NCBI RefSeq assembly: GCF_021018805.1
Contig: NC_086256.1
Span: 10,234,032 to 10,298,031 of the forward strand
Length of the DNA: 64,000 nucleotides
DNA from: Prinia subflava
Taxonomy: Eukaryota; Chordata; Aves; Passeriformes; Cisticolidae
Reading direction: 5' to 3'
The notes under the pieces were generated by a model. That model was given only the letters and a program-made list of their open reading frames with translations, was not told the DNA's origin and searched no databases. Made by a program: the position numbers and the translations under genes. Each line of letters begins with the position of its first letter. Position 1 is the first letter of the stretch. Shown here piece by piece: positions 27,101 to 35,512 of this stretch.

Positions 27101-30084
27101 GACAGAGCAGCCTGGACTAAACATCTGCAATCCATCTTCATCATTACCCCAGCACTAGGTTGTCAGTCACACAAGGGGCAGCTCCTGGGCACACAAAAGC
27201 ACATGCAGGTCACAAACCAGACTGCACCATTTAGGCAATGAAAGGTTGAGCATTCTCACAGCCTGAAGCCCTTGGCTTTCCCAGCCTTCCCTTCCCTCCA
27301 ACCCCTCCAAACACAGCAACAGAGCCCCACTCAGCAGCAGGTGCAGGGGAAGCAGAGCCAGCCCAGTGCTGCTGGACTCCCAGCAGGTCCACACAGCGTG
27401 GCCACACCAGCTGGCTCTAGCTGTGCTGAAGTCAGAGCAGCATCTAGGTCAGGCTCAGGAGAAAACAAAAAGCAGACAAGCAGCCCTCAGCTAGGACTGG
27501 AGGATGCTGACACAGTAACCCTATCAAAACACCTCAGCCCCAGTGCAACCCTGCTCCTTCCCTGTGCCACAGGAGAGCTCCCTATGGAAAAACAGCAAGA
27601 AAAAAAATATACAGGGAGCAACTTTCAGATGGTTCCTGAAGTGCAGCACCTGAGCCTGGCACCTGTCCTCAGGCTTTCAGACCTGTCAGCTGGCTCTGCC
27701 TCCAGCACCTGCACCCTCCTGCCTCCATGAAACCACTGTTCACAGCTGGAGGGATCTCTCCCTGGCACTGCTTATGCATAAACACAGCAATGATCCTTTT
27801 CAGCTACACAGGCACCCCAGAGCCCTGCAAAACCCCACTGCATAATAAACAACAGTAGGGGCACAAAAGAATTTTCCAGGGACAGAATCTTCTCCACGAA
27901 AATCACCAGAAGAGTGTGGCAGGCAGTCTCACCAGACTGCCCTAGCTACAACATGATGACTTCCACTGCAGGGGACCTGGAAAGGCTTCAGCCCCCTGAT
28001 TTAAGAGATAACCAGCTCCTCACACTGTTCCTAACCCCAGCACTTATCACTCTCTGACTCAGAGTGGAGTCAAACCCCGACTTTAATCAGTATTCAGTAT
28101 TATTAATAGAGCTATGCACAAAATCTGGCAGGTGGAAGAACCCAGGCCAGTAGGAGCATCACTCATCTGCCAGCATCACCTCTGACAAAGTGGCTCTACC
28201 CACTTGCCTCCCACCAACCCTGCTCTCAGCAAAGCCCATTTTTCCTTCCCTTTGCACCCCATAGATCTTCCTGGAAAAGACTGACACAGGAAGGCTCTGA
28301 GCTGCTGAACCTCTGTATTTTTTTCTGATCCCACCCCATGCTTCTTCCCCTGTTCAGGGACTGTGCTGCTGCCCCCACCAGCAGCCCAGAGCCCCACTGC
28401 AGTCCACAGCTGCACCTTCAGAGGACACTACTGAGATGGCAAAGCCTGCAGAGATCAGGAGTGGCAGAGGCAGGCTGGGGGAGGGGAGCTGAAGCATCCT
28501 AGAGGGCATCTCTGCCTCCTCCCAGGCACTGGGAGACTAAATCCCGAGGAGCTTGGCAAGGATGAGCTGCCTCTCAGCACAGCCGCACCTTGCCCAGCCT
28601 GTGCCGGGTGCCCCCTACCCTGGCACTGCCCACCCTTCCCGGGCAAGTGTGCGCCTCATTGTTGGTGCAGACAAAGGAGCGGTTTGTGTCTGAAGAAAAG
28701 AAAGGGAGTCAGAGGCAAAATCATCCAGCAGCCCTGGATGTATGCAGATTAAGCTGCAGAAGGTTGCATGAACGTAGCATTTTCCAGACATCAGTTAATC
28801 CCCTGGCTGTGCTCTGTCTCCGTCGCCCTGGAAGAGGTGAGCTGTGTCTCACCTGCAGCCACAAAGGCGACCAGCGCCCAGTGACAAACCTGACACCCCT
28901 GACCTGACATCTCCTGTGAGGCCAGGCAACCTACTGGGGAGGGACAGCAGTGAAAAGCTTGGGGAAATGGTTTAGTGGTGGGCTTGGCAGGGCTGCACTA
29001 ACCATTGGACATGATGATCTGAGATCTTCTCCAACCTAAATGATTCCATGATTCTATGTGCCCACCAGCACGCCCATGAGTATTGCTTTGGCAAGGATCT
29101 CAGTCTATTCTTATAGAGGAAAAATGAGGACACTGGGATTCCCACTAGCTGTCTGAGGACCAAACTATGGATGTCTGTTGGATGTCTGGCTACAGGGTAA
29201 GTGGAAGAGTGATGCACTTGCTGTTTGCCCTTGAGGGATGCGTCCTCTGCTGCCCTGCCCCCATCACCTCCAAGGTGGCCAAGGGCAGGTTTTTCTCAGC
29301 CCAGGTGTGATCACTGAGATGCCCTGTTCAGTCTCCGTGATAAACACATCAGGTCACACACATCAGCTGCTCAGGGCTCATCCCAGCAGCAGTGTGATGC
29401 CAGCAGGCCTTGGTTTGCCGTGGCCCTTCCCTGGATCCCAGATTTCAGCAATCAGCCTCACTCCTGTTGCCCTGCAGATACTGTGAAGGACCTCGAGCTT
29501 CAGCAGGAGCAAAGGGGCTGGATTCTCGGTTTAGGAAGGCATCAGTGGGCTACCTGCCCGCTGAAGGCTTTTGCCAACTGTAATGCCCAATAATTCCTAG
29601 CACCTGGCAAAAGTTCCTTCCTTCCCTGCCTAATGGAGACGCTGATAATGGGCTTCCCATTGATGCAGCTGGTTCAGGAGCCAGGACCAGACCCGTGGGT
29701 TCTCCCTGCCCGGCGCTGCAGCTGGCGACCTAGAGGACGCCAGTCAGTAGCACACACAACCCCTCCCTTCTGCTCCCATTCCTGCCACATCATTTTCCCT
29801 GCCCGGGCCGCTCCGGCGGCTCCCCCCAGCCCCACGTCCCGGACCCTGGGCAGCGGCAGGGCGGGCAGGCAGAGGGGACGCCGCCCGCCGCCCCCGGCCC
29901 CGCCGAGCAGGTGCCCCCCCGCTCCCCGAGCCGCATCCCCCGCGGCACCGCCAGCATCCCGCCGCCGAGCCGCCCCCGCCCCGCCACGGCCACGGCCGGG
30001 CCGGCGGGATTCGCTCACCTTCTCCACGTTCTCCACGGTGAAGTCGAGGCCCTGCGGCGGCGGCGCCTCCGCCCTCCGCTCCAT
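50..30084 (-). CDS. IPO13: Importin-13 gene (18 coding exons, 3' end cut off by the window edge)
   Basis: IPO13 is a karyopherin-beta family nuclear transport receptor. It is known to import cargoes such as UBC9 and the MAGOH-Y14 pair and to export eIF1A, under control of RanGTP. Eighteen exons join in perfect phase to residues 1-865. Most residues are identical to human IPO13; the exceptions are the N-terminal tail (22 residues in exon 1 against 28 in human) and exon 18. The importin-beta N-terminal domain (roughly residues 30-100) and an Xpo1-like region lie in exons 1-2; the rest is HEAT-repeat solenoid. Human IPO13 has 963 residues, so about 92 C-terminal residues lie left of position 50. 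Introns range from 74 bp (8623-8696) to 9.1 kb (20924-30018). Introns 3, 5, 6, 7, 10, 16 and 17 are 111-351 bp and hold nothing notable. No frameshift or stop is present. Identification is very secure. Confidence 0.97.
251..309 (-). CDS. IPO13: IPO13 coding exon 17
   Basis: 59 nt, acceptor cctgcag. The reading completes Gly and continues VLSLKFPEAPTVKASCGFF, matching human VLALKFPEAPTVKASCGFF. Phase 0 at donor gtaagt. It encodes residues 816-835. Confidence 0.95.
475..541 (-). CDS. IPO13: IPO13 coding exon 16
   Basis: 67 nt, acceptor ccttgcag. It reads ALKRKPDLFLCSNLDVKAVF then QC plus one base, donor gtgagt. It encodes residues 794-815. SN replaces human ER in the middle. Confidence 0.96.
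542..6639 (-). other. IPO13 intron 15 (6.1 kb)
   Basis: Long, moderately GC-rich intron without a recognisable exon on either strand. The many short open frames do not resemble known proteins and lack shared splice logic. The only structured element noticed is the short imperfect tandem repeat at 2492-2560. Confidence 0.7.
2492..2560. repeat. Imperfect ~30-bp tandem repeat
   Basis: Two copies of about 30 bp beginning caccaggta at 2492 and 2522, both continuing with a (g/t)gtc(t/c)(g/a)gctactctt core. A third partial start (caccagga) follows at 2553. It lies in IPO13 intron 15 and is a small minisatellite-like duplication with no evident function. Confidence 0.6.
6640..6692 (-). CDS. IPO13: IPO13 coding exon 15
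   Basis: 53 nt, acceptor tattttag. It completes Gly and reads PRDHPDIVDSFMQLLAQ, identical to human, ending in phase 0 at the weaker donor gtgtgt. It lies alone in a locally AT-rich stretch between a 1.8-kb and a 6.1-kb intron. Confidence 0.95.
6693..8525 (-). other. IPO13 intron 14 (1.8 kb)
   Basis: No exon, RNA gene or mobile element was recognised. The part next to exon 15 is AT-rich and purine-rich; the rest is GC-moderate and contains only unconvincing open frames. Confidence 0.65.
8526..8622 (-). CDS. IPO13: IPO13 coding exon 14
   Basis: 97 nt, acceptor tttgcag, directly 74 bp after exon 13. It reads LVHIFAHEPAHFPPIKALFL to TLFQQ plus one base of Gly, donor gtacgt. It encodes residues 744-775. 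The frame has no methionine codon, so it is only found by comparison. Confidence 0.96.
8697..8834 (-). CDS. IPO13: IPO13 coding exon 13
   Basis: 138 nt, acceptor tcccacag. It reads SVCAIFEKSVKTLLDDFAPM to ELTRQ, phase 0, donor gtatgg. It encodes residues 698-743 and is separated from exon 14 by only 74 bp. Confidence 0.97.
9411..9491 (-). CDS. IPO13: IPO13 coding exon 12
   Basis: 81 nt, acceptor ccttacag. It reads VVVVLQQVFQLIQKVLSKWL to DAQVVE, phase 0, donor gtaatc. It encodes residues 671-697. Confidence 0.96.
9890..10033 (-). CDS. IPO13: IPO13 coding exon 11
   Basis: 144 nt, acceptor cccctggcag. It reads PNPSNRLAIIHILGLLSNLF, then an acidic segment (SHHDDDHESTEV) and KKLPVQQGPNP, donor gtgagt. 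It encodes residues 623-670. The acidic segment is the most divergent part against human, consistent with an exposed loop. Confidence 0.97.
10266..10400 (-). CDS. IPO13: IPO13 coding exon 10
   Basis: 135 nt, acceptor tgtcccag. It reads TSQCMWLMQALGFLLSALQV to QQLEKLADET, phase 0, donor gtgagt. It encodes residues 578-622. Confidence 0.97.
11065..11091 (-). CDS. IPO13: IPO13 coding exon 9 (27-nt microexon)
   Basis: A 27-nt exon reading EVLMKQIHK, flanked by acceptor tttgacag and donor gtaaga, in phase 0 on both sides. Human IPO13 has DVLMKQIHK at the same place. It is too short to appear as an open frame of its own but is required to join exons 8 and 10 into the conserved protein. Being a multiple of three, it could be skipped without shifting the frame. 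Confidence 0.95.
11954..12135 (-). CDS. IPO13: IPO13 coding exon 8
   Basis: 182 nt, acceptor gtatgcag. It completes Gly and reads SLSEWLADHPVMINNVLPLV to ANIVAVSQ, phase 0, donor gtagga. It encodes residues 508-568. Confidence 0.97.
12286..12433 (-). CDS. IPO13: IPO13 coding exon 7
   Basis: 148 nt, acceptor ccctggcag. It reads HTEALLYGFQSIAETIDVNY to VMFTI plus one base of Gly, donor gtgagt. It encodes residues 459-507. Confidence 0.97.
12746..12866 (-). CDS. IPO13: IPO13 coding exon 6
   Basis: 121 nt, acceptor tctctgcag. It completes Arg and reads VDISDTLMYVYEMLGAELLS to SSWQ, phase 0, donor gtgagc. It encodes residues 418-458. Confidence 0.97.
13218..13384 (-). CDS. IPO13: IPO13 coding exon 5
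   Basis: 167 nt, acceptor ctgcctccag. It reads DDILSFEPDKQAVYQQVYRP through EKEQFRIY plus two bases of Arg, donor gtacaa. It encodes residues 363-417. FEPDKQ replaces human FEAEKQ; the rest is essentially invariant. Confidence 0.97.
14367..14508 (-). CDS. IPO13: IPO13 coding exon 4
   Basis: 142 nt, acceptor cttcccag. It reads ALLDQVEHWQSFLALVNMIM through TLTFWYTLQ, ending in phase 0 at donor gtcagt. It encodes residues 315-362. The intron to exon 3 is only 167 bp. Confidence 0.97.
14676..14816 (-). CDS. IPO13: IPO13 coding exon 3
   Basis: 141 nt, acceptor ctcccag, completing the split Arg codon and then YVNTLLKLIPPVLGLQEQ through ALGENHS plus two bases of Arg, donor gtgagt. It encodes residues 268-314 of the HEAT solenoid. 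Confidence 0.97.
14817..20186 (-). other. IPO13 intron 2 (5.4 kb)
   Basis: Noncoding stretch between exons 2 and 3. I see no exon with a recognisable product, no tRNA-like structure and no clear mobile element. Open frames in it are on average short and unrelated to known proteins. Confidence 0.65.
20187..20923 (-). CDS. IPO13: IPO13 coding exon 2 (residues 23-267)
   Basis: This is the largest exon, 737 nt. It follows the acceptor cttccag and begins ALHQLYYDPNIENK, continuing the importin-beta N-terminal domain that contacts RanGTP. It runs through HEAT-repeat sequence such as ALHIKISRYWNDIP and ends ISQPDAQ plus two bases of an Arg codon before gtaagg. It is noticeably more GC-rich than the surrounding introns. 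Almost every residue agrees with human IPO13. Confidence 0.98.
20924..30018 (-). other. IPO13 intron 1 (9.1 kb)
   Basis: Large first intron, the usual place for regulatory sequence. It contains the CR1 fragment near 29.0 kb and patches with more CpG than the surroundings (around 25.1-25.6 kb and 26.5-26.7 kb). No protein-coding exon was recognised on either strand. Confidence 0.65.
28960..29057 (+). mobile_element. CR1 LINE fragment, 3' end
   Basis: The stretch contains the features of the 3' end of a chicken-repeat-1 (CR1) non-LTR retroposon: a ggtttagtggtgggcttggc segment, then ttggacatgatgatctgaga, ctccaacctaaatgattcc, and finally the octamer-like tail gattccatgattctatg. CR1 insertions are typically cut short at the 5' end, as here, where only about 100 bp remain. 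It lies in IPO13 intron 1 opposite to the direction of the gene. CR1 is abundant in birds and other sauropsids and supports an avian source. Confidence 0.85.
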
Positions 30085-30540
30085 GGCTGCGGCGGCGCTC
30101 AGGAGGCGGCGGCGGGCGGGCGACAGCGGCGGCGCACGGGCAGCCGCATCGCGGCGGGACCCGCCTCCCGCCCCGACGGGGGCGGCGGCACCGGGGCGGT
30201 GCGGCTCGGCGCGGCGGTCGGGCCGGGAGGCGCCCTCGGGACTCCCCGAGCAGCCCTGGAGCCCCGCTCCGCTCCTCTCCGGCCCCGCCTCGCCTCTGGC
30301 CGCGGCCCCGCAGGCGCGGCCGGGCAGCCCAGGGCCTGCCGCAGCGCCGCGCCGCACGCCGGGAGCGGTAGTCCCGGCCCCCGCGCGTCCCCTGCCGGGC
30401 ACCGCGCACCGGCAGCGGCAGCGCTCACCACGCGCGGGGCGGGCAGTGCCGCCGGGAGCCGCCCGCAGCACCGCTCCGCGCCCTCCCGCTGCCGCCTCAG
30501 GGGCGCCCCCGTCCCCGTCCCCATCACGGGCACACGCAGG
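29790..30540. promoter_or_regulatory. CpG island with the IPO13 promoter
   Basis: Very GC-rich, CpG-dense stretch with several GC boxes (gggcgg and ccgccc) surrounding IPO13 exon 1. No TATA box is obvious, as usual for a housekeeping promoter. The IPO13 5' UTR must lie within 30085 to about 30500. Long open frames here on both strands follow from the absence of AT-rich stop codons. Confidence 0.85.
30019..30084 (-). CDS. IPO13: IPO13 coding exon 1 (start codon, residues 1-22)
   Basis: The ATG on the minus strand begins at 30084. The reading MERRAEAPPPQGLDFTVENV followed by EK matches the human start MERR and the conserved DFTVENVEK. The stretch between them is shorter than in human and lacks its Gly/Ala-rich insert. 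The exon ends on AAG followed by the donor gtgagc (phase 0). It sits inside the CpG island, as expected for a housekeeping first exon. Confidence 0.96.
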
Positions 30541-30562
30541 GGTTGGACGCGCAGCCCATCGC

Positions 30563-30568
30563 TTTATT
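30563..30568 (-). terminator. Poly(A) signal of ARTN
   Basis: AATAAA on the minus strand (tttatt on the plus strand), the only canonical signal between the ARTN stop codon and the IPO13 promoter. It gives a 3' UTR of about 0.85 kb and places ARTN cleavage near 30545, at the edge of the IPO13 CpG island. Confidence 0.7.
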
Positions 30569-30716
30569 GCTACAGGAAAAGGCGACTGTACAAAAATAGA
30601 GTTTATCCCTCAAATTTTACAAATAATAGAAAAAGGGTGCGGGGAGCACGGGGCGCTGCCCAGGGCTTCAGTGCAGCGCTGGAGTTAAATTACACCCGGC
30701 CCCCGGGGGCCCAAAG

Positions 30717-30780
30717 TCATAAATAGGAGCTGCCGCTCGAGAACAATAAATAAATAATTTAGAGTAATAAATAGTTTAGT
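30717..30780 (-). promoter_or_regulatory. AU-rich element cluster in the ARTN 3' UTR
   Basis: In the sense of the ARTN transcript this stretch carries several AUUUA pentamers, including an overlapping series with the nonamer UUAUUUAUU and further separate copies. Such elements are known to bind proteins that control mRNA decay. They stand out from the very GC-rich neighbourhood. Function here is inferred. Confidence 0.55.
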
Positions 30781-31399
30781 GCCACAGCACCATGGAGCAG
30801 CAGGGGGACCCTGCCACTACCCTGGGAACCAGGCAGGGGTGGAGGTCCCAATGGGTGTCTGTGACCGAACACCCTGCGGAGTACTAGGGGCTGCTGCTGG
30901 TCCGGGTGCAGGCCCCCCCCCTCCACACTGGTGCAAACTGGCCCCACTGCAACCCTGCCCTCAGGGACACCCCTTTGCTGCACCACTGACCCCAGGATGC
31001 CCAAGGGGACAGGGAGGTTTTCCCCCTCTGAAGCTTGGGTGATTCTTGGCCCCTGGAGCACAGGTGCAAGAGTGCTGCTGATGGACACTGGGCTGACAGA
31101 CCCTGGGGAGCGATGGGGTCCAGACTCTCTTCAGCTTGTCTCCCAGGGCTGAGCCAGGGTACCTGGCCAGGACCACATGTAGCCAGTGGCACCAGCTGCT
31201 TGGCACTGAGCAGGAGCAGGCTTGGCCACCCACACCCCAGTCATGACTCCACCTCACCTCGGTTCTTTGTGGCCACATAATAACAGGGGCACCAGCCTCT
31301 GCCAGACCCTTGTTCTGGGCAACAGTGCCACTCACTGAGTGTGGCAAGCTGGAGCGTGTCAGCGTGTGTTGAGCTGGGGCCAAGCCAGCGGCCCCCTCC

Positions 31400-31836
31400 T
31401 CAGCCAATACAGCTGCACTCAGCTGCTGAGAGCTTCTCCACTGTCTGCCATGTGTTCTCCACATCCATGAAGGAGACAGCCTCATAGCGGGTGGGTCGGC
31501 AGCAGGGGTGGCTGAGGACCCTCTCCTGTGGCCCCGGGGTGATGAGCTGCTGCCGCAGCAGGCTGCCCAGTGTCAGGTCATAGTTGCTGCGTGCCCGGTG
31601 GCAGGACCCGCTGCAGTACTTGAAGAGCACGATCTCGTCCGAGTTGAAGCCCAGGCCCAGGTCGCGCACCTTCACCATCAGGTTGCGGATGTGGCAGTTG
31701 CGCCCACGGGGGTTCCGTGCGGGTTTCTCACCCCTCTTTTTGGATCTGTTGGTGCCTGTCGGTGAGCGCTCAGCACGCAGCAGCAGGTCGTCCGCCAGCT
31801 CTGCGGTGCCCGGGCTACCTGTTGTCGTGTTGTCCC
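31400..31836 (-). CDS. ARTN: ARTN last coding exon (cystine-knot domain)
   Basis: 437 nt after acceptor tccatgtgcag, entered in phase 1, ending with CSCIG and TGA at 31402-31400. It contains the end of the prodomain, the basic processing region and the complete TGF-beta-like cystine knot. KYCSGSCHRA, HPCCRPTRYEAVSFMDV and the C-terminal CxC are diagnostic of artemin against GDNF, neurturin and persephin. Confidence 0.96.
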
Positions 31837-32589
31837 CTGCACATGGAGGAGATGGCGCTGTCAGGACGCATTGTGCACCCACTGCCCTCCTTCTGAGCCT
31901 GCTGGTCCCCTCTGTGACCTACAGATCCCTCCTGCTCACCCACCATGGTAATGGCTGCTGCTGGAGAGGGTGCATGAGTGTGTAGGAAGATTCTTCCAGC
32001 CAAGAATCTTCTCATCTTTTCATTTCTAGGGCTCTGCCACATACCCGGCGTGAAGCTCAGGGTCCCATGTGTTGAGATCCCCTCAGCCCAGCCCCAAAGT
32101 GCAGCCACAGCCCCACATAGAGTGGGGCTCCTATCCTGCCCATGCCCCACACACGGGACTACCAAGCCCAGGCTGAGAGGCTTGTCCCAAAACACACCAT
32201 GCATCTGGCTCCAGGCAGCGGCGAGTGGTGCCTCCACACCATCCTCCACAGACAGGCTGGCAGTGGCCATGCCCCGAGGCGTGGGGGCTGCATCCAGCGT
32301 CTTGTTGCAGTGTGGTGTTCGCAGGGTGCCTGTGGCCAGCCCAGCCAGCAGTGACAGGATGGCAAAGAACCCCCACAGTGCCCCCTCCTGCAACAAACCA
32401 CAGCACAGCAGGGTCAGCCTGGACCAGGGTCCTCACACCAGGAGTGAGGCTCCATGAGCTGGGGGTGGGTGGGGATAGGGTCATATGGTCCTGGCCATTG
32501 GAGCCAGACAGACCTGGGCTCACCTTGGGCTGCGGGTGCGTGGTGGGTCCTGCAGGCCTTCGTTCTTGTGGCCCCTGTCGCTGGTCCAT
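31400..32589 (-). CDS. ARTN: Artemin precursor (GDNF-family neurotrophic ligand)
   Basis: Artemin is a secreted homodimeric ligand of GFRalpha3 and RET that supports sensory and sympathetic neurons. Three coding exons give a 230-residue precursor (human 220). The order is: a polar N-terminus (1-22); a hydrophobic signal core (about 25-40, ALWGFFAILSLLAGLA); a prodomain with sequons at N50 and N88; basic cleavage candidates SKKR (117-120) and RNPR (126-129); and a mature domain with all seven family cysteines (133, 160, 164, 197, 198, 226, 228). The 26-residue gap between the first two cysteines equals human, and CCRPTRYEAVSFMDV is identical to human. The human sequon NST after this motif is replaced by ENT. 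The exon 2 donor is the only uncertain junction. The gene lies between ST3GAL3 and IPO13, as in human. Confidence 0.93.
32198..32387 (-). CDS. ARTN: ARTN signal-peptide and prodomain exon
   Basis: 190 nt after acceptor gtttgttgcag. It reads EGALWGFFAILSLLAGLATG, aligning with human PALWPTLAALALLSS, and continues into a Pro/Ala-rich prodomain. I place the donor at catg followed by gtgtgt, giving the phase 1 needed for the last exon. A second phase-compatible gt (gatg then gtgtgg) lies 42 nt earlier in the transcript, so the prodomain may be 14 residues shorter. Confidence 0.75.
32524..32589 (-). CDS. ARTN: ARTN coding exon with proximal start codon
   Basis: 66 nt reading MDQRQGPQERRPAGPTTHPQ then PK, phase 0, donor gtgagc. 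The ATG lies five bases after the acceptor cttgcag and has a strong initiation context (A at -3, G at +4). The residues do not resemble the human N-terminus, which is also poorly conserved in mammals. The frame stays open through the acceptor, so an upstream start is possible (see the leader exon at 35513-35558). Confidence 0.8.
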
Positions 32590-35512
32590 GCTAGCTGCAA
32601 GTACAGAGGTTGGGGTCAGTGCCCACACAGGGTGGGTATAGAGCTGGCTGGCTGTGAGTTGACACACACCCTCCCTGCCCCGGCCAAGCGTGCCACCGCC
32701 TGCCTGACCCCCAGAACATCACAACACCTCCTGCACTCCATTCATGGCCCACTCCTACCCCTCTCATCTCCTAGCATAGCCAGCCATCCTCACCACACCG
32801 AACACCCCTTCCAAGAGATTGGGCAGCCTGGGCAACCCAGCCTTTGTACAGCACCTCTCCTCAGGGGCGAGGCAGGCATGTCCTTGTGTGAACAGCCTGG
32901 GATGCCAGGCTGGGCTGTGAGGCAGCAGCTGGGGCTGGGAGTGCTGCACGGGGGGGGCCTTTCCCATGGCCCTTCCCTGGGAATGTTTTTCTTGCTCACA
33001 GTGGGAGCCTGACCTTGGAAACTCCAAATCCATTAGCACAGGGTCCTTGGGTGCAGCCACCCCTTGGCCCCATGCTGGCTCCCCAGGCTGCTGCCTGTGC
33101 CAAGCTGGGACATGCAACCCCCGAGCAGCCTGGATGAGTGGGACTGCAAGGATGGTCAGGCAGGTCCTGTGGGGACAAAGCAAGGTGTGGAGCACCGTGC
33201 TAGGCTCACTGTAGTCATTCACCCCAACACCACTGCTTGGCATCCACTGCCCTGACGCACAGAAAGGGACTGCATCCCTGCTGTGCATGGTCCCAGCAAG
33301 GCAGCAAGCATGGTCTTAGGGAAGTGATGTCTCCCAGGAGGTGATGGGGCAACTCCCGTCTGCAGCTGTATCTTTGCCTCCTTCCCCAGCTCTCCCCTGC
33401 AGTGCAGGGGTGCCCCAGTGTCCAAAGCTAGGATACCCTGGCTTTGAAGTGCTTTAGAAGTGGTTCCAAATGGGGTTGTACCCTATCTGCTGCATACCCT
33501 ATCTCTCAGGACGGGACTGTCCCCTTGGAGCTTAATGACATTCTGCGTTCAGGAGTTCCTCTGTCCCCTCTATGGCTTTGGCTTTGCCCCAGTATGTCCC
33601 AGTTGCTTCCATGGCAAAGAAAGCAACGGGGGAAGGGGACGTGCTGAGGAGAGCACTCCCAACCAAAAAAAAAAAAGTGAAAGCACATGCTTGGGTATTG
33701 CTGGGACAAAACCAAAAAATAACTTCTTCCAGTCCCTCTAGCATCGCAGGGGTTGGTCCCTAAGTCCCAGCTGTGGAATCTGATGCCACCCTGCACCAGC
33801 CACACTGTGACACGGGTCTGTAGCCTGCGCTGCCAGGTCCCCGTGCCCCTCTAGGGGCCGTGCACAGGCGGGATGCGCTCCCGGTGCCGGCAGGGCTCGC
33901 ACTGGCCCCCCCGGCCGCCACAGCCTGGCCAAGCACAGCCCACGCTGCACTTCGCTCCCCTGGCGGCCCGTGGCCCCACGCCAGCCGCTGCCGCCAGGTC
34001 ATGCATTTCCCAGGCCGGCACCGCCGGAGGGACCAGCCGAGGGTCCCTGGGCCCTGCCGGGAAGGGACGGACTCCCCGGTCCTCGCTTCCGCGGCCGCCC
34101 CGCTGCTGGTTCCAGCACCCCGGCGGGACGGGACAGGACGGGACGGGGCGGGACGGAGCAGCCGGTGCAATTCAGGCTTCTCCCGTCTGGCGGCAGCACG
34201 GCCCCAGACTCCGCAGCGGGAGCGCTGCCGGCGGGGCGCCGAACGAGGGCAGCCTCCCTGCGCCACCGGGAGCCCCAGAGCCGAAGCGAGGGACTAACAC
34301 AACCAGTGCCTCCTCACACTCGGGGCCCCGTCCACGGGCGCAGCTCCCGCTGGCCCCTCAGCCCCGCTCGACATCTGCTTTCGTCCAGCGCGGGCAGGGC
34401 TGAGCCAAGCACCCGGGCACCCCACGGGGCTGCCAGACCTGCACACACCACAGCAGACCCCCATGTCCCGTACGGGGAAATCTGGCTGAGATCTGCCCCA
34501 CACACGGCTGCCAGAGCCCAGCCGGGCGATTCATAGTCACAGGAGGTTTTTTTTCGCAGGGTCGGAACCAAGCCCATCCGTGTGAGCACCTGCCCGAACC
34601 CCCGCCACATGTGTCTCCCGCCCGGGGCTAAGCAACAGCAATTGTTGGTACAATCCCTGAGCAAGCCACCTCACGCTCACTCGTGCAGAGCCCGGCGAGA
34701 GCCCCGCTGCCTGCCCTGTGCACGGGGCGCCGGGGGAGGATGTCCCGTGGCTGCACCAGGCCCCCGGGGGAGGCAGCAGACACTCACGAAGTGCCCCAGG
34801 CCTGCGGTGAGTCTCTCGGCTCTCAGAGTAGCTGTGCTAGCCCTGCAGCCACAGGTCGCACCTGGAAGGGCAGGGGGATGCCCAAAGACCCCTTCGGGTA
34901 CCTGCAGTCACCGGCGGGGGCCCTGCATCCCTCCGCGCTGACCCTGGCAGAAGAACTGATGGGAGTCAGAAATCAACCCCACATATGATGAGGAGCGGGC
35001 ACCCGCCCCGCAAAACCTTGGCCGGGCTTGGACAAGTGGGACACACGGCAGAGACCAAACTCTGCCCCAAGTCAGGGACAGCAGAGCCGGGGGCACAGGG
35101 AACCCCCGCCCCTTGCCTCTCGCCTGCCCACCGCCCGGGGCGCACACCTGTCCGACGTGCCAACGGGCCGGGCGGGAGCCCAGGGAAGAGGCGGGAGAGT
35201 CTGTCTCCGTGTCCCCCGGGCGCCCGCAGCGGGATGCCCCCTCTCCCCGCCCCGGCAGGGAACCCCGGCCCCGCCGCGGCCCCCAGCGCTTCCCTACGCC
35301 GGGTCGGGCTCGGCACCTCGGTAGCCGACCGACGGGGACCTGCCCGGGGGCGGCCCGAGACCCCTCACCGACCCTCGAGTATTGCCGGGAGGTGGGCGGT
35401 GAACCGTGTTCCCCCCGTCCTCCCGTAGTCCCGGTACGAGCCTCCGCCGAGACTCGGGGCCGCCGGCAGGCTGGGGCGGGCGCTGTCGCCCGCCACCCCG
35501 GCCCGCACTCAC

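Noticed and set aside
29633..30688. Long Pro/Arg/Ala-rich frames on both strands around IPO13 exon 1
   Set aside because: Composition effect of the promoter CpG island. Only the 22 codons at 30084-30019 match a known protein.
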